From Rhipidocladum racemiflorum (lineage: Eukaryota; Streptophyta; Magnoliopsida; Poales; Poaceae), in the NCBI GenBank assembly GCA_036346355.1, contig CM070583.1, positions 6,262,001 through 6,326,000 on the forward strand: a DNA stretch of 64,000 nt, given 5' to 3'. The position numbers and the translations under genes were made by a program. Of the stretch, positions 30,465-42,223 are shown piece after piece. Positions within the stretch are counted from its first letter, which is position 1, and every line of letters starts with the position of its first letter. The notes under the pieces were generated by a model, which was not told where the DNA came from, did no database searches, and saw nothing but the letters and a program-made list of their open reading frames with translations.

Positions 30465-30770
30465 AACTTGGAGTACGTAGCTAGTAGTGTACTAGTACCA
30501 GTTGGATATATTCGGGTCAAGATTCATTCAGAATTGTTCGCTTCCGTCTGTTGCTTAGTTGGATATGACTTGTAAGTAGAGGTGGGCACTTGGGTCGGGT
30601 TTTTTTGGGCCGATCTGAAGTACGACGGGATGGTCTGTTGCAAAGCCCGGCACACAACTATAGCACGGGCCGTACCGAGCCTGAGAACCGGACACGATGG
30701 ACGGTACGACTCGGTACGATCGTTTAGATCGGGCCCGTGCCGGCACGGCACGAATTAACGTGACAAATAT
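30465..30770. repeat. Truncated copy of a hAT MITE with its flank
   Basis: GTACGTAGCTAGTAGTGTAC through CTTCCGTCTGTTG and then TAGAGGTGGGCACTTGGG match 42665-42970, which holds the complete MITE at 42773-43306. Both the unique flank and the MITE's first 200 bp are shared, so this is a duplication made after MITE insertion. Confidence 0.8.
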
Positions 30771-30911
30771 TGTTAGATTCAGGGTATCTTCCATGCACAC
30801 CGTCTGCCATGAATTAACGTCAGAATGTTTGCCGCCCTTGACTCGTAGGGGGAGGTGCAGGCAAAAGGCCAGGAGATCGTCATTGGGCCATTGGTTGAGT
30901 GGCTAAGCACC

Positions 30912-31200
30912 GAAATTTTTTTTTAAATATATTATATTTTATTCCGAATTGCAGAAATAAATGTCTTTCGTAAGAAATTACATTTTTATACGTCTGTCGC
31001 CTGTCCATCGGGCGATATAAGCCTGTCGTTCGATGGACGGGCGACAGGAGACCCCTCGTGTTTTCTGTCGCCCGTTAGACGAGCGACAGGCTTCTGTCGC
31101 CCGATCAACAGGCGATATATTAAAAATCCCCCGATGGACGGGCGACATTATTGATGTCGCCCTATGGACGGGCGACATATACCATTTTTGATATTTTTGT
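30912..31200 (+). repeat. Left terminal inverted repeat of the MULE
   Basis: It matches the complement of about 41930-42213. Inside are five to six copies of a palindromic motif TGTCGCCCGTCCATCGGGCGACA in direct and inverted versions. A partial second copy of the terminal AT-rich sequence (AAATATATTATATTTTATTC) lies at about 31227-31246. Confidence 0.9.
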
Positions 31201-31672
31201 TAGTTTTTATGAGATTTTTTTTAAAAATATATTATATTTTATTCCAAATTGCATAAATAAATGTCGCAACAAATTTCAGTTTTAAAACTGTCAGTTTAGA
31301 AGCCATTTCGATGCAAGCATGAGAAAATACAAGATGTCTGGTTTTTAGGTGGCCCTTCTTCACTCCCGGTCAACTCGTAATTATTTTTGAAGACTTAGTG
31401 TAGTTATCTTCAAAGATGTGAAATATATATATGCGGTACATGTCTTAGATAGATGGGGAGCAATAAGAATGTCTTGAATTGCATACGGCTTAGAAATGCT
31501 AAACAACAATGGCATGTACGGCACACTCTACCGAGTATACGGGACTAAATGTAACATGCCTTAGGCGGAGGAAACAGCAATAAGGGCCCTTCTCTTGGGC
31601 TTTCTTGAGTGCAACGAGGATATTTTCCCTTACGCAAGTTTTCGGCTCCTGCCGCTCGCCCTAGCTGCCCTC
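31201..31672. other. MULE subterminal non-coding DNA
   Basis: AT-rich spacer between the left TIR and the last minus-strand exon. No genes recognised. Confidence 0.4.
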
Positions 31673-31899
31673 TCACGCTTTCTCTCGCTCGGCCTCCCTC
31701 TCCATTGCATGGCGCTGTCGTTCGGCCTCTCTCTGTGCATGCATATGTTCCAAATGCCGTTGGCGCTTCTCCTCCTCATCCTGCTCACACCACTTCTTTG
31801 CTCCACGATAGCCCTCGATGCGAGTACTCGATTCCGCCTCCTCTCCATCTCGGGAGTTTGTTCGCGTCGTAGAATCGGATGAACTCGCCGCAGTGGAGG
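31673..31899 (-). CDS. Terminal exon with charged coiled coil, possible MULE cargo gene
   Basis: After an acceptor-like site (TAATTGCAG) at 31900-31908, a minus-strand frame runs 75 residues to a TGA at 31673-31675. It has a Ser/Thr-rich start, then AKKWCEQDEEEKRQRHLEHM and REAERQRHAMEREAEREKA, a strongly charged helix. A possible preceding exon ends at the GTATGA donor near 32047. Alternative frames are also open here, and the exon join leaves two options one base apart, so the frame choice rests on helix composition. Family unknown. It could be the 3' end of the GRF gene's neighbour or a captured host exon. Confidence 0.35.
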
Positions 31900-32046
31900 C
31901 TGCAATTAGTCACATCACACGGTGTTACAACACGTATGAATTGGGAGCAGCACCAAATGTGAGTATGAACATACTGGCTTCTCCGCCGCATCCGCATCCC
32001 AGCGTTGGCTCGGAGTCGTGGTTGCGGCAGCTCGATTACCTCATAC

Positions 32047-32440
32047 CGTAAGTGTATGAGTTGTCTCTGATCGCCGGAGCGGCAAGGATCCCCGCAGGCA
32101 CATGGGGACCTCCGTGCCTTCGAGGATTGTTTCGACAATGTTGTGCCTTGGGGCGAGGAACTCCATTGGTCTTTGCTCGTTTGGGTTGGCGGTGATGGTT
32201 CTCTTTGTTGTATTGGAGCGATGGTTTGGTCAATGCAACGCTGCGAAGGCATGAAGGGGTTAAATAGCCAGATAGAGCGACAGACTTGAAGCTTAAAAGG
32301 AATCCGCGAGCATCGGATTCCTTTGCAGCTACTGTGCTTGATACCGACATATGCACGCAGCTTTGTATCTTGGAGGAGGTGGCGGTAAAGCTTTGCCGGC
32401 TATGCTTTGTGGGACGACTCAGGCAATATCCGGCACACAT
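32047..32440 (-). other. Possible upstream exon of the coiled-coil gene
   Basis: Open minus-strand sequence ends at ACTTACG|GTATGAGG (32047). One frame reads MEFLAPRHNIVETILEGTEV, the other KRAKTNGVPRPKAQHCRNNP; I cannot tell which is coding. The region between this and the GRF gene (32441-32893) shows nothing recognisable. Confidence 0.25.
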
Positions 32441-32893
32441 GCATTTGACATGACATTTCGGACGAGGCGATTGACATGATTATGACATGATATGTCCTCT
32501 GAGCTTTGCCGGCAATGCTTTCACAGGGCGTACCATGCGACCTTTGCTTGGATTATAAAATACAACTGAATGGGATGAGAAAACTCATGCTGTATGGACT
32601 AAGTGCTAATATCATTATTTGTTTATAATAATGACTGTAGTGGTAAGCGTGCGTTTGCTACGGTTTGTTGTTTGTTTTTGTTGTCATTGTTTGTTTATAA
32701 TAATCACTGCAGTTTTTAAAAATTGAAAATACCGTTCTTCCTTGTATTGTTTGGTGTGCAACAAATCTGATGACAAATCTGAGTTACCAAGAAGCATGAC
32801 ATTCATATTACGAAGTACAATAGGGAGAACAACTACAACAGCATTTCTTGTGAATAAGAACTAACATACAAATGGATGCAAGGTTGAGCGGCT

Positions 32894-33482
32894 TTAGAAC
32901 TTTCCAGAATCATCACTATCATAGAATTCAACACCCTCTTCTTCGAAAAACTCCCAACGGTCACGTTTGTAGTCTTCAACGCTAGGGCCGTCAAGAGGAA
33001 CAACCAAATCAGGGCTTACGGCCGTGGTTATCTTGTGCGGCGTGCTCAAGTAGCGATCATAAGCTTCACGTTTTTCTTTTTGTTCAGGCCGAACTCCCTC
33101 TCTTTGCGGTAATTCTCGTACAGTTAGCCTGTTAAGTTCCTACGCGAGATCCGTCCTCTTCTCTACTATTGGAAGCGTCCTGTTTAAAGATGTCGGTGTA
33201 TTTATACCGTCGCCCCTTTGCTGATATTGGCATCCGTAGACTACACGACAGTGTGAGCATGGCTATTTAAAACTGGAGCAAGAGAATAATCATCGAAATA
33301 TGAAGATATCGAAATACATTTAGACGTACAAAGAAATTTGGGCATCTATAGAACGCTCGTCCGTTATTTGGCGCAGTGTAGAAGGTTTGAGCATCCACAT
33401 GGCAGTTAGGGCAAATTACCCGCCCTGCATTGGCAACCAGGCTCGACGCCTTCGACATGGCTTTCACAGAACGGACGAACAC
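32894..33482 (-). pseudogene. GRF-type zinc-finger protein carried by the MULE
   Basis: Exon 1 (33482-33330) encodes MFVRSVKAMSKASSLVANAG then ICPNCHVDAQTFYTAPNNGR and AFYRCPNFF, matching the GRF zinc-finger pattern (CxxC, a GR-F core, then Cys-Pro). It ends at a GTACGTC donor. A downstream minus-strand stretch (about 33195-32894) reads ELNRLTVRELPQREGVRPEQ, YDRYLSTPHKITTAV and RDRWEFFEEEGVEFYDSDDS before a TAA at 32894-32896, with one in-frame TAG at 33140-33142. GRF fingers bind nucleic acid. Whether it serves transposition is unknown. The final Cys of the finger would lie in an exon I could not place. Confidence 0.5.
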
Positions 33483-33494
33483 TTAAGTCGGTGT

Positions 33495-34275
33495 CTACAC
33501 GAAGCAAAAACATCAATAAGAAGCATAAAAAGTACAAATTAATGTGTACTGAACCAAGAACACAACAATGTGACTCACCGTACAAAATAACTTTTGTAAA
33601 TAATACCTGTGGAACAAGACGCCGAAATAAAATCTTGGAAAAAAAAAGGAAAGCTAAACTACGGTTCTCCTCTTTGCGCTTTGGGTTTTCTCAACTCAAT
33701 CCAAACTTTATGAACTCGGAGCAATGTATCGCTTTTGCACGATATAAGTGCAAAGTGACCTTGCAATTTATAGGCAGGGAGCGAGGTAGAAACGAGACGG
33801 TGGCGGCACATCATCGTCTTGAGGCGAGGGCCAAGATGAGAAAATCGGCGCGCGTGGCGGCGTTTGCGATCGCTTTCGAGAAGTCATTGCGGTGGCAACC
33901 GATTAGCGGAACATTAAGCCGCGAGGTGGGGGCCTGGCTGAGCGATAACATCGCAAAACCGTGGCTTTCCGTTGCGGTTTTTTTTTCATTTTGAAATTCG
34001 AATTTCCGCGGTCCCCGACAAGAAAGAAAAATCCAAGAGCATCGGATTCCCTTGCAACTGTGGCTGTGCTTGACATCGACCGATGCATGCCGCTTTACAA
34101 CTTCTGAGATGACATCGGCCGGGTCATGGCGGTGGAGTACACATCATTGCGTATGACATCGGACGGGTCATGGCGATGGAGTACACAAACTGCGGATGCA
34201 ATCTAGGCTGGCTTTCATGGCTCAACAGAAAGAAAATGACTACATGGTTTGTCTTGTGACTATAAAACTTAGGGT
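33495..34275. other. MULE interior without recognised genes
   Basis: Plus-strand open frames here (for example 33491-33994) lack motifs. Nothing else stands out. Confidence 0.35.
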
Positions 34276-34339
34276 TATTGGGCGTTGAGGATTTATATGC
34301 GAAGAGAGTATGGCGAGATATTATATTCGGCGCCACGAA

Positions 34340-34960
34340 CCCTAAGTATTACATTCGTGCACGAACCCTAACGATGAAGGTTTTTCAGCGTCCCGTAGAA
34401 ATGCATGTTGGAAGTTATTTATTGGGCCGGAGGTACCAGATTTGCTATTTGGTATACGGACTACCATATTTTGTAAAAATATCTCAGTTACAACTCTATT
34501 CGCATTTAAACTCTGAACGCCCAACAACCCTAAGTATTACATTCGTGCACCAAACCTAACGATGAAGGTTTTTCGGCGGCCCGTAGAAATGCATGTTGGA
34601 AGTTATTTATTGGGCCGGAGGTACCAGATTTGCTATTTGGTATACGGACTGCCATATTACGTAAAAATATCCCGATTACAACTCTTTTCGCATTTGAACT
34701 CTCAACGCCCAACTACCTAAGTATTACATTCGGCGCACGAACCCTAACGATGAAGGATTTTGGCGGCGTAGAAATGCATGTTGGAAGTTATTTTTTTGGC
34801 GGAGGTACCAGGTTTGCTATTTGGTATACGGACTACCATATTCTGTAAAAATATCTCGATTACAACTCTCTTCGCATATAAATTCTCAACGCCCAACAAC
34901 CCTAAGTATTATACTCGCGCCGCGACAACGCCCAACAACCCTAACGATTTTCAGCGGCCC
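34340..34960. repeat. Tandem repeat inside the MULE, unit about 190 bp, three copies
   Basis: GTAGAAATGCATGTTGGAAG recurs at about 34396, 34582 and 34768, each followed by TTTGCTATTTGGTATACGGA and, at the unit end, CAACGCCCAAC and CCTAAGTATTA. A truncated fourth unit (AACGCCCAACAACCCTAACG) closes the array. Confidence 0.9.
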
Positions 34961-35258
34961 GTTGCGGCTGTCTTTGGTCCCGATGTTCGCATCCTGTATT
35001 CTCTCGCTCAAACGAGGAAGTCGACAAAAGTCTGTAAAGGTGATATGACAAAAGCTTCAAAAGGTCATATAACAAAAGTGAAAAAGATGATATGACAAAA
35101 GCTGGAAAAGCGGACAGAAATATGTAATGAACCACGTAATATGACAAAGTACACAAAATAGATGGTATTACATAACATAGTACCATCAATCACCGCCCTA
35201 ATCGAAACTGCCAACCAAAATAAACAAAAAAATTACAAACACTGAAAAATAAAAGAAA

Positions 35259-38130
35259 CTAGTGCCGGCCCCTCTTCGCGGCGCCTCCTCGCTGGTGTGT
35301 AGTCCTCCTCCGGATCTGACCTCGGGAGTACGTCAGGTGCGTCGGCGGCTGGTGGGCCCTCTGTGGTCTCGCTGGAGGTGTGGCGTACCCAGGCGGGTCA
35401 GCCTGTACCGGTGGTGGTGGGGGTGTCTGGTGCTGCGTCGGTGCAACCTGCGTCGGTGGAGGTGGCGGCACCAATGACCCAGCCGGGTCACTTTGGAGGT
35501 GGCGACACCAAGCGTGACGGCCAGAGGCCGGAGTCGCCGCAGTGGCGACACCCATCGCGGGCCGGGTCATTTGGAGGTGGCGACACCCACCGCGGCCGGG
35601 TCGGTGGAGGTGGCGGCACCCATCGCGACGAACCGGCTGGGTCGGTGGAGGTGGCGGCACCCATCGCGACGACCCGGCTGGGTCGGTGGAGGTGGCGGCA
35701 CCATCTGCGACGACCAGCTGCGTCGATGCGTGGCGCCCACTCTGTTGTCGCGGTACCAAGCTGAACTGGGGGTGGATCAACGAGGTACCTCCAAACGGTG
35801 TCGTCCTCGTAGTCGTCAAGGTCATCACCCCGCCCATCGTAGTCATCAGGAGCAGTCGGCAACCACGGTGCGCTAACACCTGCAGGACCTCCAGCAACTG
35901 CACGAAAGGGAAGAAATGTTAAGACCAGTGACTTGGTGAGTGCAAAGCATGAAAAGTGAATGCAAAACATGAAAAAACACACACCTGCGGCACCTCCAGT
36001 GTGGAAGCCTGCACCTCCACCGTGCTGTGAAGAAGAAGTAGCGACTCGGTGTCGAAGCTTTGCACCGGCGCGAGTCCCCTCCGTGGCGGCGGTGCGTCGG
36101 GGATCACACCACGAGGCGGGGTGATCCGGCCAACTCCGGTAGCGGCGTCGCGAGTCATCTCGGAACCTACCGAGCGGTGGCAACGTCGCTCTGGTCACCG
36201 CCGGCCATTGGTCAATCGCGAGAGCATCCTCGGCGACTCCTCGTAGAAGCGGCCTAGCATGTCGATCTGGAAAATACATCGCCAAATTAGATAGCACCGA
36301 TTTGAAATGGTTAAGCGTATATCGGATACAACGTATCGCGGCGTGCGAGCCGCGTCCGTATGGGCGGGATACGTGTCTCTGGGCGAGGGCGTGCCTGGGA
36401 GGATCCGAGTCGGCAGCGTACCAGGCGCTGCGTGTGCGAGAGGTGAACCACCGCCGATGCGCTGGTAAGTCTCCGGTCGTATGGCGCATCGTCGGCATGG
36501 GCGTCCTCGAGGGCTCCGCCCACTCCTCGATCCATGGCTCCATCCGCGACGTGCCGTGCGGTGGCCCCATGCACCCCTTCCTAGTCTGGCCGTGGATGAG
36601 AAATGAATGTATAAATATTAGATGGCGGCACACGATAGTAATTATGGAACATCGATTGAGGGAACTTACGCGTGGGCGGCGTGTGGGAAGCAGACGGCCG
36701 GCGCATCGAACTCTGTCGTAGGCCGAATCGCCTCATCACTTTCGATGGGACAGCGTAGGCCTCGACCTGGACGTCGAACACCAGGAACCGCCGTGTGAGC
36801 CAGTACGCCGCGTCTCGCGTGCACAGGGTCGACACGGCGGCGCCGGTCACACGAAGCTGTACCTGCTCCTGAGTGTACGGCGTCCAGCGCACGTGGTCGT
36901 CCGTGAGGTGGTCGAACGCCGCGACGAACTGCGGGTAGCCCTGGCGCACCGTCTGGTGTGCCCACCTAGGCTGCAGTGAAACAAAACGTTACCGTTAGTA
37001 TTAAAAAATGTACAAGCAATAGTACCAAACTTTCAGTTCAAATATCTTACCCGTCGGTGGCACCAGATGGTGCCCATGGTCGGACCGTCCACGTCGCCAT
37101 CGCCTGTAGGGTCAACCCGCTCCAGGCTGATGGCGGGGCGCCCGATCTGGAACCTCTCGTATGCCCACAGCTGTACCAGCAGCGGGCATCCAGTGAAGGT
37201 CGACTCGGCGCCGGTCCGGGTACACCCATCGCAGAGGGCCCGGTACGTGCTGCAGAGGACAGCGGACCCCCAGGAGTACTGCGGCACGTCGTCGAGGGGG
37301 GCGTCCGCTATCTCCCTCGCGAACTGGACGAGGTGCCTGTCCACGCTATCCCCATGGGAGCTCGTGAACAAGCACCAGCCGAACAGCCATAGCAGGTATG
37401 CCTCCAAGTGGTGGCTGACCCTGTAGTCGTCCGCCCCCTCGACGAGCTGCGAAGGCTGCAAGATAGAAGATCACATATTACATGTTGTTGTAAGTTGTAA
37501 TTGAAGAGTACTTGTTTTTTCATAGTGTAGTTGCGTACCACGAACTGTCGAAGCCACCGCAGCGTAGGACCGTGTGTCCCGGTGAAGGCCCGTAGCCTGG
37601 TGTCGAAGCACACCAAATCAATGGCGAAGTAGGCTGGGCGCCACGCAGTGGTCGACGCCGTCGTGTGGCACCACAAATGTCCGTGGCGATCGGGAGGCCG
37701 AGCAGGTGCGACACGCCCCGCAAGGTGATCGCCATCTCCCGACGGTAGGTGGAAGGTGTGGGTCTCTGGCCTCCACCGATCCACGAGCGGTGATCGAGGA
37801 CCTGTCGAGCGGAAACCGCCGACCCACATCCCGCACCATCCGCCGAAGGGAGCAACCCTGAAGCTCGAAGCCTACGAAAGGAAAAACATGTAATTTTTTC
37901 GATTACAACACCGAAGAAACGATAGCTCAAACATATAAAGAAATCAATTGTAATATGTTACCTGGGGACCCAACGAGGATCGATATCCCACCGTCTTTGG
38001 TGTCCTCGGACGAAGGGCGCCCAACGTGTGCGCTGGCCTCCCTCATTGGAAAACCGGTGGCGAAGCGGGCACGGTGACTACCGTCGACCACCGGATCCGG
38101 CAACTCGAATGGCCACTCGTCATCTCCTGG
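35259..38130 (-). CDS. Plant mobile domain (PMD) protein gene carried by the MULE
   Basis: Several minus-strand segments together form a PMD protein. About 38.1-37.95 kb has DPVVDGSHRARFA; about 37.84-37.5 kb has VDRWRPETHTFHLP and LRGVSHLLGLPIATDICG. 37461-37033 holds the core: EAYLLWLFGWCLFTSSHGDS, FAREIADAPLDDVPQYSWGS, CTRTGAESTFTGCPLLVQLW and AYERFQIGRPA. 36949-36660 continues with RWTPYTQEQVQLRV and AYWLTRRFLVFDVQVEAY. The 3' part to 35259 is Pro/His-rich and encodes a repeated GGTGGAGGTGGCGGC-type array. PMD proteins (MAIN/MAIL-like in hosts) act in gene silencing and genome stability; transposon versions are common. Introns separate the parts, and frame shifts cannot be excluded. Confidence 0.72.
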
Positions 38131-38354
38131 TGGTCACCATACCGTAAATAACAAATTGTGAGTTACATTTGAAACCATATCAAAAGAAAATCGTCCGAAT
38201 ACTATAGGTTTCTCACAACAATGTGTTCAAACAAACATTCACGTAAAATTGTTCAAGCATCATAAATATTCGTAAAGCTTGATTACAATAATTTTTGATT
38301 GCACAACACTCACGGCCACATGCGGCCAGGCTTACACACAAGGTCCACACAGGT

Positions 38355-41154
38355 TCACACAACACACGTCACATCGATTACATTGCGATTAAATTGCTTC
38401 TCATGTGGTACGTTGGCGTCGTGCGACACTCGTCGCACAGGCGATCCACACGCCACCGTCGGATTGCCATCTCCTCCTTCATCTCCTTCGTTTTGTGGGT
38501 GGTAATTCTTGAGCGTATGTCCTGTTTGCTTGCACAATGAACATTTCTTCACGCGCTTGCCGGCTCGACTCATCCATGTCATTTACGATCGTCTTGTCTT
38601 CCGACGCCCGCTTTCCATCTACCTGCATTAAAATCTGGGACCCAGAACCTTTCATCGCCAGAGGAGTTGCCGTGAAAGAACCCACAACACCGTAACCATA
38701 CAACTCCTCGCTCCAAGTTGCCATCACCCTTTCCTTCCTGAAATATTCAGATAGATAGGTACCAGGTTGCATTCCAAATAAAGCACATGCGGCTATCACA
38801 TGAGAACACGGCTGTGCAAAAGGTCGGGCTTGTTACACGAGCATTTGCAGATCTCTGTAATACGCACTCTGAATGACAACCCATTTGGTTGGTTCCACGC
38901 CGTCCTTTATCCTTACATATCACCTCGAAGCGCGGTGTTCGTGCACCAACTTTTATAGCTCTATGCTTGGCCGCCTTCGACTCTTCTCTTCCATGTATTT
39001 ACCGATCATGGAGGAGTACAGAGCTTCTCATCTCTCAAAGCACTATCTCTGCGGCTTGATGTCTGTCGGCGAAGTACTTGGTTGTGCCCCGCGGCAATCC
39101 CTCAACAATTCCCACCAATGGGAGACACCTCATCCCTCTCATTACCCGATTGTAAACTTACGCAAAGTTATGGTCATCACACCGTATCTGGCACCATGTG
39201 TGTCATGTAACGGTGCCCACTTTTCCATCGGTTCGTGCTTGATCCGGTCAGAAACATTTGATTGGCCTTTGCCTTCGGCGGCGATTAGTCGCGTCATCTT
39301 CTGTTGGCGGTGGGGAAGAGGCTCCGCCTCATCGTGCCCTTCATTTGGCGATACTCTTGTTCGCTGTCTCCTCTTTGTGTTTTCTTGTCACCATCGATAT
39401 TTTTCCACAGTCCGAACTTGCTCTCCTGGTTCTCTTACATAGTCTTTTGAACATGTTCATGAGTTCCTTGTTCCTGAATTGCTTGTAGAAATTTGCGCCC
39501 AAATGCCTCATGCACCATCGGCTCTGCAAGTCAGGCCATGGAAATGGCTCCTCGCCTGTTTGCAATCGGTTGATCGCACTAAGCGTATCGGCATGCTGTC
39601 GTGCAAAGACGCACACATCCTGGCGAGTTTTGACCACCCCAATCTTCAAGTTCCGCAGAACCATAGCCAACTCTCATAGTTCTCACTTTCTCTGAAGGCG
39701 AATGCAACAGTGAATCTGGTTGTTTCCGTCAACACCCACAATCCAAAATTTGCCCTTTGTATTTCCCGGTCAAGAATGTGCCGTCCACGCACAGCAATGG
39801 ACGACAGTGGTGGAACGCCTTAATGCAAGCTCCGAATGCGAAGAACACTCTCCTCAGATGCCTTTTAGTTGGCCACTTGATTGACGGACAATCTTGATAA
39901 TCATAGTAAGTGCCGGGATTTCTTCCCTGAATGCAATCGGCAAAAGGGCAGATTGTGGTACGAGTCTTCAAACTTCCCAAACCTCGTTTCTAAGGCCTTC
40001 TGTTTCGCCCTCCAAGCCTTCCCATAGCTAATTGTGTACTGATATCTGTTCTCGATAGCTCGGATAATAGCACGGGGCTCATAAGCCAGGTTCTCCACTA
40101 TCTCTGAGTACATGAGATTCGCGACAAACCCAGATGATGAGTTCCCTGTGAGCCATCATTGTTTCCTCAATCATACAAATTGTGTCGCTCAACCTTCGAG
40201 CATAACCAATGGGTGCCCCACTTCGGCTTGTACGCGTGCACTCTCCACGGACAGCCATGGATCTCACACACCACGTCGTAGCAGTCGGCGTGGATTTCTT
40301 AACCCTGAAAGTCCTTCTTAATGATAAGGCCCAATCTTTCACAAAGATCCTGCACGACCTCCTTTGTCGCGTCACGCATCGTCAGGCCTAACCTCGTTGG
40401 GGTCAGATCGCTAACGTATGTCGTTGGTTTCATTAACAACCAACCTATCAAATTGATGTGTGCTCCACTCGGTAGCACAGCGGCTCCGTACCTCCATCTT
40501 CCTCGTCGGACTCATCGTCGTCTTCCACTTCGCTATGCCGCACTCAAGGTCTTCCTCTTCCATCCTAACTGTTATTTCATCAATTTGCTCACCTTCGTCT
40601 GCTACTCCCAGCGCTACTTGTCCAACATTTGCTTCCTCATCCCCAAATTCAGATTGTTCGCCACTTTGGCAAATAATGTCCTCGTTCGCTGTCTGGATGT
40701 ACTGCCCACGGCTAGATCCCCCAATTTCGGTGTCACCAAAACTTAACTCATTTTGAGCCTGACTACACTCCCCACCGTCCAGGCTGCTGCTTTGAGGGCT
40801 ACATCCGGGCATAGGCTTGCACTAAAAGCACCGGTTCCATCCCGTTGCTCTGTCCCTCACATATGATCTCCACGATGCGGTTCCTTTCAACTCAACTAGC
40901 TCCCAACAAAATGGATTGTTCTGCATACTACAGAGGCAAAATACCTTCAGCTGCCACTTCTCTTCTTCCATCCGAAAAGTATAATACAACCACTTCATCA
41001 CTGAAGAAAATGTGCGCTCTTCGACCCTACTCAAACTTCTGTCTACATACTGGAAGTTACTTAGATCTGCACCCTCCGAACCATACATTACAACCCCTTC
41101 GCCATAATATATTCTAAATTGAACTTGTTCTGCCATATCTGCAAATCCATTCAT
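38355..41154 (-). pseudogene. MuDR-type MULE transposase, decayed
   Basis: Minus-strand blocks occur in family order. 41154-40822 is the N-terminal domain (FCWELVELKGTASWRSYVRD); 40812-40411 an acidic linker; about 40375-40080 the MuDR DNA-binding region (GCPWRVHAYKPKWGTHW). 40113-39901 has ISYGKAWRAKQKALETRFG. 39980-39729 holds the catalytic start FHHCRPLLCVDGTFLTGKYK with the first Asp. 39670-39341 has RWCMRHLGANFYKQFRNKEL. A SWIM zinc finger lies around 38860-38790 (CKCSCNKPD, then CSHVIAACALFGM), and a C-terminal zinc knuckle CSLCKQTGHTLKNYH at about 38540-38500. The blocks change frame several times, so no full-length enzyme is encoded. It would act in the nucleus on the 300-bp TIRs. Confidence 0.8.
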
Positions 41155-41159
41155 TCACT

Positions 41160-41925
41160 CACGAATTAAATACTTTCCGTAAAAAATATTACGACCCCCA
41201 ACTTTGCGTTGGTATATCTATATGCTACAAAATTACTTATTTAATCGTACAAGAATTTGCAACATTTCTAACAATACATACCTACGATCGTAACAATCGC
41301 TATCTCTGCCGTACTACATTCGTAAGAATTGAATATGTATATGGATGTATTCGTATCGGTATAAAATATCTACATTCAATAGATCTACTACTAAAGAATT
41401 GAACAACTACTGTAACTACATTCTGTACGATTAATTTCTACTCGACATACATCAAACTACTTTCGCTATATGTACCCAACTGCATTCCTAAGAAATGAAT
41501 ACTTCTATCCGTTCAAAGTATGTACATTCGATATATCAACGCACATAAACCAAGATCTAAAATCATTTCAACTAAATCATAACCTACTGCTACAAAAATT
41601 AGGACGACTACTGCATACGTACAAACTAGGTTTGCTAAATCTACCTACACCTAACTAGATTTGCTATGTCTGTACTACATATAACTACAAACTAGGTTTA
41701 CTAAATCTTTCTACATCTAACTACATTTCTTAACTAGATTTTCTAGATCTACAAATACCAAAACTAAAGAACGAGAAATTACCTGAGTATGAAGTGACGG
41801 GCTCAAAAATCGCACAGAAATTTTCTTCCCTCTCTCTTTTTTCCTCTCTTCTTCTCCTCTTCTCTCTTCCTTTTCTTTTACTCGTTCGGTTGCCTCTGCC
41901 GCCCGGCCGAACGCGCTCGGCAATA
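41160..41925. other. MULE 5' non-coding region before the transposase
   Basis: AT-rich DNA between the right TIR and the transposase start. It would contain the transposase promoter, but no single TATA box is compelling. Confidence 0.4.
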
Positions 41926-41929
41926 TAAA

Positions 41930-42213
41930 ATATACCTGTCGCCCGTCCATCGGGCGACAGGAACCCCGCATGCTATCTGTCGCCCGTCCATCGGGGGATT
42001 TTTAATATGTCGCCTGTTGATCGGGCGACAGAAGCCTGTCGCTTGTCTAACGGGCGACAGAAAACACAAGGGGTCTCCTGTCGCCCGTCCATCGGGCGAC
42101 AGGCTTATATCGCCCGATGGACAGGCGACAGACATATAAAAATGTAATTTCTTGAGAAAGATATTTATTTCTGCAATTCGGAATAAAATATAATATATTT
42201 AAAAAAAAATTTC
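41930..42213 (-). repeat. Right terminal inverted repeat of the MULE
   Basis: This is the complement of 30912 to about 31200, with the same TGTCGCCCGTCCATCGGGCGACA palindromes. It ends AAAAAAATTTC directly before the GCTAAGCACC duplication. Confidence 0.9.
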
Positions 42214-42223
42214 GCTAAGCACC

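Larger units (their letters stand above)
30912..42213 (-). mobile_element. 11.3-kb Mutator-like element with MuDR transposase, PMD and GRF genes
   Basis: A 10-bp duplication GCTAAGCACC flanks the element at 30902-30911 and 42214-42223. Inverted repeats of nearly 300 bp (30912 to about 31200 and about 41930 to 42213) start GAAATTTTTTTTTAAATATA. Minus-strand genes in order: decayed MuDR-type transposase (41.15-38.35 kb), plant-mobile-domain gene (38.1-35.26 kb), GRF zinc-finger gene (33.48-32.89 kb) and a coiled-coil exon (31.90-31.67 kb). Long TIRs and a 9-11-bp duplication are MULE hallmarks. PMD genes carried by plant MULEs are a known association. Frame lesions in the transposase indicate the copy is no longer autonomous. 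Confidence 0.92.

Noticed and set aside
30980..31190. Regularly repeated palindromes resembling a CRISPR array
   Set aside because: Repeats alternate in orientation, spacers are not uniform, the block is part of a MULE TIR, and the DNA is clearly from a plant nucleus.
35262..35922. Gly/Trp/Arg-rich plus-strand frames opposite the PMD gene's 3' end
   Set aside because: They are antisense shadows of the repeated GGTGGAGGTGGCGGC array in the minus-strand gene.
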